A DNA stretch of 64,000 nucleotides from an uncultured Pseudodesulfovibrio sp. (GTDB lineage: Bacteria > Desulfobacterota > Desulfovibrionia > Desulfovibrionales > Desulfovibrionaceae), in contig NZ_OY782498.1 in the NCBI RefSeq assembly GCF_963677845.1, forward strand, positions 3,603,518-3,667,517. Direction: 5' to 3'. Shown one piece after another: positions 1-7,389 of this stretch. Each line of letters opens with the position of its first letter. Position 1 is the stretch's first letter. The position numbers were made by a program, and so were the translations under genes. The notes under the pieces are model-generated. The model did no database searches. It saw only the letters and a list, made by a program, of their open reading frames with translations, and had not been told where the DNA came from.

Positions 1-2437
1 TTATGACTTTCTGCGTGTGTTTTACGCGCGGCTCGGCAAATTTTATTGTCCCAAGTGTGGCAAGGCGATCGCGGCCCAAACCACAGATGAGATCGTGCAG
101 ACCATCCTCGCCATGGAGCAGGGTACCAAGTTCATGTTGCTGGCACCACTGATTGAGCATCAGAAAGGTACGCACAAGGATCTGTTTGCCAAGCTCAAAA
201 AAGAAGGCTTTGTACGAGTCCGTATCGGTGGGCAGATGTACACCCTCGATGACGTGCCGGAGCTTGAAAAGCACAAGAAGCACACCATTGATTTAGTCGT
301 GGATCGTCTCGTCATCAAAGATGGCATCAAGAAACGACTCACGGATTCCGTAGAACTTGCGCTTGAACGCGGCGATGAGCGTTTGACCGTCGCAGTCGTT
401 GGTGGCGACAATCCCCGCGACATCCTTATGTCTACTCTGTCGACCTGTCCGTCCTGCAAAATTTCCATGCCGCGTTTGACCCCGCAGCTCTTTTCCTTCA
501 ACTCGCCGCAGGGGGCGTGTCCCACTTGCAACGGCATCGGCACTGTCGAATATTTTGAGCCTGATCTCATTGCACCCAACAAGGGGCTTTCCTTGAACGA
601 AGGCGGTGTGATTCCGTGGAAATCCGCCTACCGACAGGAGCAATACGGACCGAAGCTCAAGGCGCTGTGCAAAATACACGGTATCACTTTGGACTCTCCG
701 CTATCAGATTTTTCAGCCGAAGCATGGGATGATTTGTTTTACGGCAACCCCAAGGTCAACTGGCAGGGGATCGTCCCCATTCTTGAATACGGCCAGATGC
801 AGTCCGGCGTATGGGATCATTGGACTGCCCGGTTTCAGCAGTCGCGACCATGTCCTGATTGCAAGGGTGCGCGCCTCAAGCCCGAAGCCCTTGCCGTACG
901 AGTGGCAGACAAGAATATGTACGAGTTTGCGTCCATGTCCATTCAACGTGCGCTCGACTGGTTGAATGCGCTTGATTTTTCCGGGCATGACACGCTTATT
1001 TCCGAACCATTGCTCAAGGAATTGACTCACAAGCTCGGCTTTATGGTCAACGTTGGGCTTGAATATTTATCTCTTGGTCGCAACATGGGTACTCTGTCCG
1101 GTGGTGAAGCCCAGCGTATTCGTCTTGCCTCTCAGCTCGGTTCAGGGTTGGTCGGTGTAACCTATGTTCTTGATGAGCCGTCCATCGGTTTGCACCCTCG
1201 CGACAATCAGCGGCTTCTCGACACGCTTCGTTCCCTGCAGCGTCGGGGAAACACCGTGCTCGTGGTCGAGCATGACGAGGAGACCATTCGCGAAGCGGAT
1301 CACGTCATCGAAATCGGCCCCAGTTCGGGCTGGCTTGGTGGCGAAATCGTGTATCAAGGTCCTGTGGACAAGTTGCTCACAGCGGATTCCCTGACCGGCA
1401 AATATTTGCGTGGCGACATGTTTATCGAGCCGCCCGAATCCCGTCGCAAGGCAAAGGAATTCATCACCCTCCGCAGTGTGCAGACCAACAATCTCAAGAA
1501 TCTTGATGTGGAAATTCCGCTTGGCGTCATGACCTGTGTGACCGGCGTATCCGGTTCGGGCAAGTCTTCGCTCGTCATGGACTCCATGTACAAGCATCTG
1601 CTGTTGCATCGTGGGCAGAAAGCCAACAACCCCGGCAAAATCGGCGGTATCGACGGCCTCGACAAAATCGAAAAGGTCATCTCCATCGACCAGACGCCCA
1701 TTGGTCGGACGCCGCGTTCCAATCCTGCCACCTACACCAAAATCTTCGACGAGATTCGTAAAATCTTCGCTGGTTCAAAAGAAGCGCGTACACGTGGCTA
1801 TCAGCCCGGACGATTCTCTTTCAACGTCAAGGGTGGGCGGTGTGAAGCCTGTAAGGGGGACGGCCAAATCCGCGTCGAAATGCATTTCCTACCCGACGTG
1901 TACGTCACCTGCGAAGCCTGCAAAGGTAAGCGGTACAACGCCCAGACGCTTGAAGTGGAGTACAAGGGCAAGAACATCGCCGACGTGCTCAACATGACCG
2001 TGCGTCAGGCCCGTGAATTTTTCGCCAACCATCCTTCCCTCATGCGCAAGCTCGACGTGCTCGCTCAGGTCGGTCTTGAATATCTCAAGCTTGGCCAGCC
2101 CGCTACAACGCTTTCCGGCGGTGAAGCGCAGCGCATCAAAATCTCCCGCGAGCTTGGCAAGCGCAAGCTGCCCGGTGCGCTCTACATTCTCGACGAGCCC
2201 ACCACCGGTCTACACATGCACGAAGTCGGCAAGCTCATCCGTGTCCTTCACGCGCTTGTCGACAAGAACGCCACCGTCATCGTTATCGAGCACAACACTG
2301 ACGTCATCATGGCGTCCGATCATGTCCTCGATCTCGGTCCCGGCGGAGGCGAGCACGGCGGTCAAATCGTCGCCAGCGGTACGCCCGAAGAAATTCTCGC
2401 TAACCCCGACAGCGCTACTGGTCAGTTTTTGAAGTAG
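1..2437 (+). CDS. uvrA: UvrA, excinuclease ABC subunit A (5' end outside the window)
   Basis: DNA-damage recognition ATPase of nucleotide excision repair, which loads UvrB on lesions. The frame is open to the left edge, so the N-terminus with the first Walker A lies outside; about 811 residues are present out of a usual ~940. Visible parts are the UvrB-binding region, a CxxC zinc module (CPSC then CPTC), a first signature LSGGEAQRI with Walker B YVLDEPSIGLHPRD, a second Walker A GVSGSGKSS, the C-terminal zinc finger (CEACKGDG then CEACKGKRY), and a second signature LSGGEAQRI with LYILDEPTTGLH. It ends just before a cluster of palindromes and a strong terminator, and looks intact. Confidence 0.97.
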   Translation, partial: YDFLRVFYARLGKFYCPKCGKAIAAQTTDEIVQTILAMEQGTKFMLLAPLIEHQKGTHKDLFAKLKKEGFVRVRIGGQMYTLDDVPELEKHKKHTIDLVVDRLVIKDGIKKRLTDSVELALERGDERLTVAVVGGDNPRDILMSTLSTCPSCKISMPRLTPQLFSFNSPQGACPTCNGIGTVEYFEPDLIAPNKGLSLNEGGVIPWKSAYRQEQYGPKLKALCKIHGITLDSPLSDFSAEAWDDLFYGNPKVNWQGIVPILEYGQMQSGVWDHWTARFQQSRPCPDCKGARLKPEALAVRVADKNMYEFASMSIQRALDWLNALDFSGHDTLISEPLLKELTHKLGFMVNVGLEYLSLGRNMGTLSGGEAQRIRLASQLGSGLVGVTYVLDEPSIGLHPRDNQRLLDTLRSLQRRGNTVLVVEHDEETIREADHVIEIGPSSGWLGGEIVYQGPVDKLLTADSLTGKYLRGDMFIEPPESRRKAKEFITLRSVQTNNLKNLDVEIPLGVMTCVTGVSGSGKSSLVMDSMYKHLLLHRGQKANNPGKIGGIDGLDKIEKVISIDQTPIGRTPRSNPATYTKIFDEIRKIFAGSKEARTRGYQPGRFSFNVKGGRCEACKGDGQIRVEMHFLPDVYVTCEACKGKRYNAQTLEVEYKGKNIADVLNMTVRQAREFFANHPSLMRKLDVLAQVGLEYLKLGQPATTLSGGEAQRIKISRELGKRKLPGALYILDEPTTGLHMHEVGKLIRVLHALVDKNATVIVIEHNTDVIMASDHVLDLGPGGGEHGGQIVASGTPEEILANPDSATGQFLK

Positions 2438-2447
2438 CGGGGAAGGG

Positions 2448-2553
2448 CCTCCGGCGGCCTCGCTGGGGCGCTCCTTCGGAGAGACCAGGGCGCCGCCCTG
2501 GACCCGCCTAAGGCCGAGGGCCTTAGGAATCCCATTGCCCGCCTTTCGGCGGG
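2448..2553. repeat. GC-rich intergenic palindromic element after uvrA
   Basis: Noncoding DNA with several short inverted repeats: CCTCCGGCGG at the left end, a GGGCG/CGCCC pair, CCTAAGGC with GCCTTAGG, and CCCGCC/GGCGGG at 2538-2553. The CCTCCGGCGGC end also appears, inverted, at the edge of the elements near 10595 and 32470. It is probably one member of a dispersed intergenic repeat family of this genome. No open frame of interest lies inside. Confidence 0.5.
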
Positions 2554-2558
2554 TGCTT

Positions 2559-2614
2559 CATGAATCGAAAAAGACCTCTCAGCTTATTGGCTGAGAGGTC
2601 TTTTTCGATTCATG
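2559..2614. terminator. Strong bidirectional terminator after uvrA
   Basis: Perfect 25-bp inverted repeat (2559-2583 and 2590-2614) with a 6-nt loop TTATTG. The stem holds an A5 run on the left and a T5 run on the right, so it can end transcription in either direction. It closes the uvrA unit. Confidence 0.9.
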
Positions 2615-2709
2615 GAGTGGGATTATGGACAGTGCTTTTTGTTTCGTATAAACTTTTAAAATGTATTGTTATTGTGCCATGTTAAACATTTAATATACAG
2701 GTTGATTAA

Positions 2710-3264
2710 ATGAATTTGAATAGCCTGCTTTCTTCTGTTTGTGGTGGTCTTTTTGTATTATTTGGTGTTTTTTTAACTGATTATTTTAACAATAAAAAAG
2801 AGCATAACCACGAAAAAAAAAGGATTAATAATTTTAGAAGTGCGTTGTTGGTAGAAATAAAAACTTATTATAGTTTGTATTTTGAGAATATAAGAGAGGC
2901 TCTTTTGCAAAAAGAAAAAGGAGCACCATTTTTATTTTATTACCCCATAACTCAAGATAATTATTTTTCTGTCTATGAACAAAATGTGGATATGTTGGGT
3001 TTGTTGTCAGATCAAAATGAACGTGAATTGATAGTAGAAGTTTATGCGCGCATCAAAGCTATTATCGACACATATCGATTTAACAATTCCTTGATTGAAA
3101 AATATGAACTAATAAGTTGTAATAGTGAGTTGGTAGAAAGAGATAAAAACAAGAAATCGCTAGTTGATGCGATGGTGGTATATGCAGATCTGATCGTTGA
3201 ATCTGATAAAAAGTTAGTTAATTGTGTAAACAGGCTTATTGAGATGATGGATAAAAAAATGTAA
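2710..3264 (+). CDS. Orphan AT-rich membrane-anchored protein of unknown function
   Basis: 184 residues, family not recognised. One hydrophobic segment near residues 8-24 (LLSSVCGGLFVLFGVFL) is followed by a charged K/N/E-rich stretch and a mostly helical soluble region, giving a cytoplasmic domain on a single N-terminal anchor. Base composition is plainly AT-richer than the flanking genes, and lysine and asparagine codons are mostly AAA and AAT, so recent acquisition is likely. It stands alone between the uvrA terminator and repeat-like DNA, with only a weak ribosome-binding site (CAGG). It could be an effector of an accessory locus, but no partner gene is next to it. Confidence 0.7.
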   Translation: MNLNSLLSSVCGGLFVLFGVFLTDYFNNKKEHNHEKKRINNFRSALLVEIKTYYSLYFENIREALLQKEKGAPFLFYYPITQDNYFSVYEQNVDMLGLLSDQNERELIVEVYARIKAIIDTYRFNNSLIEKYELISCNSELVERDKNKKSLVDAMVVYADLIVESDKKLVNCVNRLIEMMDKKM

Positions 3265-3599
3265 AAATAGGTACATAATTCCAGTCATTAAAGACAATTG
3301 TATTTAATATGTTTTTAACGGAGGCTTCTAAAGCCCTTGATCGAGAGGCCTAGAAGCTGACAGCGCGCATCAGCAGCGTTTTTATTCGGAATTGCACTGG
3401 AGCGGAGCAGAAGAACGCGATTCCGAAAGCTGCGCGCGGTGATCAGATTCTCGCCGCCGATCACCGGGCGGCCAAGTTCGCGCAAGCGCCTTTTCTTTAG
3501 TCTGTTTCTTTTGGCGCAGCAAAAGAAATGGACTCCGCCGGAAGGGCGCGCTTGAGCGCAATCTTAATCTTTCTCTTCTTCCCTCTTTCCCCCACAAAA
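3265..3599. other. Intergenic region with dispersed-repeat sequence, no gene
   Basis: Holds a segment at about 3333-3362 (AGCCCTTGAT then GGCCTAGAAGCTGAC) that recurs inverted near 26107-26135. Next comes an imperfect palindrome around 3489-3545, where CTTTTCTTT and TTTCTTTT face AAAAGAAA across GGCGCAGC. Both look like repeat debris and not genes. A 71-codon minus-strand frame here is low-complexity and has no family match I recognise. Confidence 0.55.
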
Positions 3600-3634
3600 A
3601 AAGCCCCGCTTGAATTTACTTCGAGCGGGGCTTT
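3600..3634. terminator. Bidirectional terminator before the AhpD-like gene
   Basis: Stem AAAGCCCCGCT (3600-3610) with AGCGGGGCTTT (3624-3634) and a 13-nt loop. On the minus strand it is followed by a T-run, so it serves the carboxymuconolactone-decarboxylase-family gene ending at 3669. Confidence 0.85.
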
Positions 3635-3668
3635 CTCTTAATCTTGCTTCGCAAGAGGCAGACAAACT

Positions 3669-3998
3669 TTAATCAAAAAGTTTCTCTGCTTCTTCATATA
3701 CATACCGCATGTACATCATCTTGGGAGAACCACCCATTGCAACGGCCAAGAGGCCTGCATCGATGATTTCGTCCTTGGTTGCGCCGTGCGTGGCCGCATT
3801 CTGTACGTGCAGGGAAATACACATGTCACATTGGGACAGGATGGAGCAGGCAATCAAAATAAGGGACTGATATTTGTCCTCAATCGCACTGCCTTTCTTG
3901 ATGGTTGCGGTGAACCCCTGGTAGGCCTTGAAGACATCCCGGCGGTTCTTGTTCATCTGTCGGAAGAGATCGGTAGCTTTTTCAGCAGGTTCTTTCAT
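3669..3998 (-). CDS. Carboxymuconolactone decarboxylase / AhpD-family protein
   Basis: 109 residues from the ATG at 3998, which has AAGGAG six bases upstream; a longer in-frame start has no such site. The family is small, all-helical and often hexameric, with peroxidase-linked or decarboxylase activities. The key motif CDMCISLH gives the CxxC-x3-H arrangement of AhpD-like thiol-disulfide active sites, followed by the usual HGATKDEI and AGLLAVAMGG segments. The length fits the single-domain family. It stands alone between two terminators, so its substrate is not indicated. A redox or peroxide-defence role is an inference from the CxxC. Confidence 0.85.
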   Translation of the reverse strand: MKEPAEKATDLFRQMNKNRRDVFKAYQGFTATIKKGSAIEDKYQSLILIACSILSQCDMCISLHVQNAATHGATKDEIIDAGLLAVAMGGSPKMMYMRYVYEEAEKLFD

Positions 3999-4102
3999 AC
4001 CATACTCCTTTAATAATACAGCGCCGGTCCAAGAGAACATCTCTTGGGCCGGGCGCTATGAGAGGGAGAGAGTCCCGATTGGGTTAGACGTTGGGTACAT
4101 CC

Positions 4103-4142
4103 AAAAAAAACGTCTGTAAAGCGGAAAAATGACGTTTTTTTT
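4103..4142. terminator. Terminator between divergently placed units
   Basis: AAAAAAAACGTC (4103-4114) pairs with GACGTTTTTTTT (4131-4142) around a 16-nt loop. With U-runs on both strands it would end the minus-strand unit finishing at 4243 and shield the gene at 3669-3998. Confidence 0.7.
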
Positions 4143-4242
4143 GTCGTTTTGGCGAACTTTTTTGCGTGTTTTATCAAAAAAGCAACCGATACCACGTTCT
4201 TGGGCCTCAAAAGTGGTTTTCGGTTTCGTTTTTGAAAGAAGA

Positions 4243-4671
4243 TCATGCGGGTGGTGCTTCGTTTTGCCTGAGTTCATGCCATTTATGTATACCCCGAATG
4301 GAGTTGATAAATGCGAGAATAAAGAAAATAGCGAAAAACCCACTGATGAGAGCTTGAATTGGTATAGAGGTCATTTTCAGGATAAATACGGAAAGGTACA
4401 GAATAAGCCCGGCAATGGCGGCAATTTTGTATTTTTTATGAATGCCTATCCCGATCAGGGCGAACAGGGCGACATCCACAAGGGGCAGCAGGTCTACTGA
4501 CTGCCCCGGATAATCGAGGATGAACATCACTGTGTTCAGTATTGTGAAACCACAGATGATACCGCAGGCCCAGACGCCTTGTGATGCTGCGTAGTGGGCA
4601 ATCTCGGAATCGGTTATTTTGGGCCAGAACTTGTTGAAGTCCTTTCGTGGTTGTGTGTTCTTTTCAGACAT
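4243..4671 (-). CDS. Small integral membrane protein, unknown function
   Basis: 142 residues. After a hydrophilic N-terminus of about 28 residues come four hydrophobic segments (roughly 33-52, 60-76, 82-98 and 104-124) and a short polar tail. No family recognised. It follows the ABC exporter gene by 17 bases on the same strand and is probably co-transcribed with it, so it may be an accessory membrane component of that exporter. That link rests on position only. Confidence 0.7.
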   Translation of the reverse strand: MSEKNTQPRKDFNKFWPKITDSEIAHYAASQGVWACGIICGFTILNTVMFILDYPGQSVDLLPLVDVALFALIGIGIHKKYKIAAIAGLILYLSVFILKMTSIPIQALISGFFAIFFILAFINSIRGIHKWHELRQNEAPPA

Positions 4672-4688
4672 TCTGAATCACCGTAGGT

Positions 4689-7220
4689 CTAATCCTCGTT
4701 GCCATGAATGAGCGTGTAAAGTGCGCCCTTTTGTTCGAGCAACTCTTCATATCCGCCCTGTTCGACAATACGGCCCGCTTTGAGAACCACGACCTTGTCA
4801 TAGTATGGGAGCATATCCAGCCGGTGAATGACGGCCAAAACAGTGGATTTGCCTTTCCAGTTGTTGGTCAGGATGTTTTGCACACGACCTTGTGATTTGT
4901 TGTCCAGCGCGGCGGTGGCTTCGTCCAGAATGAGGACCGGCGGGACTTTGAGGAATGTCCGTGCAAGAGCGACCTTCTGTCGTTGACCACCGGACAGTCT
5001 GTCGCCCATGGAACCGACTTCGAAGTTCAATCCCATTTCGGCCACAGGCTCCAGTGCGCCCTGCATGATAAGGGCCTGCATGATGCGATGGTTGATCTCG
5101 TCTTCAGCACCTTGAGCGTCGGCGCGAACACGGCCAAACAGGATGTTGTCCTGAATGTTCAAGGAGTCGATGTATTTGTCTTGAGCGAAGAATTTGAATG
5201 AGTCAGGGTGCTCCTGCATTACTTTGTCCATGAAATCCTGACGGGAGCGGACCACGCGGTTGACGAATCCCTTGTCCAGTTCAATCTGGCCATAAATGCC
5301 GGGAATGTAGGCCAAGGCAAGTTTGAAAATCAGGCTTCGTTCTTGCTCGGAAAGAGGTTCGCCTGAATCCAACCGGTTGGCGACTTTTTGATATTCACCG
5401 TATTGGGCTTCCGGGATCGGGCACCCAGAGAAGGCTTCATGATCAGGTTCCGGTCCCAATTCGTCGGTGACCATTCGTGCCAGAGTTTCTCCAAGAACGG
5501 TCAGGTGAGCGACAAGGCCATGTTCTTCAAGGAATTCGAGGAATTGGTCGTGTTCATGTAAATGTTCTTGATCAAATTTTTCGTCGACAGCCGCGCCGAA
5601 TGCGATGTTTTCAGCCACTGTCATGTATCGGCTGTAGTTGTCTATATCGAAAAATTCGATGTGCTCGGCCACGTCTGCATACATACCGGCTTCGCCTTCT
5701 TGAAACTCCTGTCGTGAAGCGAGGATTGCTTCCTTGAGAGACTCGTCCGGGTTTTTTGTGTCCAATTTTGAGCGCAGTGCAAAGGAGAGGATGTCCGTGA
5801 ACAGGCCGACTTGTTGTGTGATTTTGATCAAGTCGTCACGGGTAGGTTCTTCACCTGATTGGGTACAACTGCCCCCTTGCATGGCCAGAGATTGGCAGGA
5901 ATAGAGCAGATTCTCTTTGACGGTACCGTCGAAAATGAATGGATGCTGGGCCACCATTCCGAGATTGTAGGAAATATCCTGTTTGGTCAGCTCGGAAACC
6001 TCGCGACCGCCCACAAGTATACTTCCACCAGAATACTTATAGAGTTGAGCCACGCAGAGAGCCAGGGTCGATTTGCCGGAACCCGAGAACCCGACCAGAG
6101 CCACGTGTTCGCCGCCTTTGACTTTCACGGAGACGTTGTCGAGCAAACGAATATTACCGCCGACAACGAATGAAAGATTGCGGACTTCGATATCGTTATC
6201 CAATGCATAAGGCTCGCGACCTTCAGTAACTTGCCGGAATTCTGGAGCATGGTCGAAGGCGCGCATGATCTGGCCGTAACGGACAGAACTGTCCTGATAT
6301 ACCTGCCAGAATTCCATCAGCTCTTTCCAAGGGTCGTAAAGCTTTTCATACGCGGACAGGAAGGCCACGATGGCACCCACGTCAAAGTGTCCCTGAATGG
6401 CATAGTAACCACCGATGAGAAAGAGGACGAACGGCCCGAGGCTCATGAAGAAATTATTGACGAACTTGATGCCGAATTTGATGCTGTTCTGTGTCACTGT
6501 TGCTTTGTAAAGCTTGTCAATGACAGCGGAGAAGCGCGCTTTTTCCAACGGAATTGATGCGTTGGAATGGACTTCGTGCACACCGGAGACGGCTTCGCCT
6601 ACCAAACCGGATAATTTTTGGGTGTGCTCAATGCGTTGACGATTGGCTCGCCGGAAGTACTTCTGAATGCGGGGCAGGATGAGCAGTTCTATCGGATAAA
6701 TGGCAATTGAAATGAGGCCGATAGTTGGATTCAGGTGAATCATATATCCGGCCATTGCCAGAAAAGTCAGTACGTTGACCGCAGGCACGGCCACGGCTTG
6801 GCCGATAAACGTGGCCACAGGGATGAATTCGGTGATAAGGTAGGAAATGACATTGCCCGGAGAAGTACGGCGATAGAACTGGACCGGTAGGGAAAGCAGG
6901 TGCTCATAAAGTCGTTCACGAACAACCTTGAGTGTTTTTTCACCGATATACACCTGCATCAGGTTGATACAGTATTTGAGTATGCCCGCCAGGGTCACGG
7001 CACCGATGTATAAAGCGCAATATCGCCATAAGGCCGGGAGATCTTTCAGACCGATGGCTTCGTTGATGATCCTCTTTTGCATCTCAAGTGGCAGGACACG
7101 CATGGCAACGGTGACCACGATGATGCCCACAACGGCGAGTTGAAGAGGAATATTTTTATAAAGAACCCACGAATACAGTGCTGTTTTCGTGATGCGTTTA
7201 TTATCGTTGGGATGCGGCAT
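4689..7220 (-). CDS. ABC exporter (fused permease-ATPase) with enlarged nucleotide-binding domain
   Basis: Half-transporter type exporter. Residue numbers below count from an upstream TTG at 7286. An ATG at 7232 and one at 7220 are better starts; 7220 is preceded by GGACGG. The membrane domain spans about residues 40-330 with the usual helices. The ATPase domain has Walker A GFSGSGKS (399-406), Q-loop Q447, signature LSGGQ (764-768), Walker B VLILDEA (784-790) and H-loop H821. About 360 residues separate Walker A and the signature, where roughly 100-110 is normal, so some 250 residues are inserted. The insert is acidic and repeats the post-Q-loop motif: TVKENLLY, TVAENIAFG, NIQDNILFG. All catalytic motifs are intact. 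The substrate is unknown. Confidence 0.9.
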   Translation of the reverse strand: MPHPNDNKRITKTALYSWVLYKNIPLQLAVVGIIVVTVAMRVLPLEMQKRIINEAIGLKDLPALWRYCALYIGAVTLAGILKYCINLMQVYIGEKTLKVVRERLYEHLLSLPVQFYRRTSPGNVISYLITEFIPVATFIGQAVAVPAVNVLTFLAMAGYMIHLNPTIGLISIAIYPIELLILPRIQKYFRRANRQRIEHTQKLSGLVGEAVSGVHEVHSNASIPLEKARFSAVIDKLYKATVTQNSIKFGIKFVNNFFMSLGPFVLFLIGGYYAIQGHFDVGAIVAFLSAYEKLYDPWKELMEFWQVYQDSSVRYGQIMRAFDHAPEFRQVTEGREPYALDNDIEVRNLSFVVGGNIRLLDNVSVKVKGGEHVALVGFSGSGKSTLALCVAQLYKYSGGSILVGGREVSELTKQDISYNLGMVAQHPFIFDGTVKENLLYSCQSLAMQGGSCTQSGEEPTRDDLIKITQQVGLFTDILSFALRSKLDTKNPDESLKEAILASRQEFQEGEAGMYADVAEHIEFFDIDNYSRYMTVAENIAFGAAVDEKFDQEHLHEHDQFLEFLEEHGLVAHLTVLGETLARMVTDELGPEPDHEAFSGCPIPEAQYGEYQKVANRLDSGEPLSEQERSLIFKLALAYIPGIYGQIELDKGFVNRVVRSRQDFMDKVMQEHPDSFKFFAQDKYIDSLNIQDNILFGRVRADAQGAEDEINHRIMQALIMQGALEPVAEMGLNFEVGSMGDRLSGGQRQKVALARTFLKVPPVLILDEATAALDNKSQGRVQNILTNNWKGKSTVLAVIHRLDMLPYYDKVVVLKAGRIVEQGGYEELLEQKGALYTLIHGNED

Positions 7221-7389
7221 GTGACCGTCCATTGTGCTGATTGTGAAGATTTTGCTTTGTATAAACGGAATAGGATGTTTTTCCAAGTATTATATAAGGG
7301 AAAAGCGGTTTCGCGGTGGACAATTGGCCCTGTTGTATGGTCAAACTGCGAGTGGTGAACAAAAGGACGGCCTCATTGGGGAATAAGGT

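Noticed and set aside
3382-3597. Arg-rich 71-codon minus-strand frame
   Set aside because: Lies in palindromic repeat-like DNA, low complexity, no start signal.
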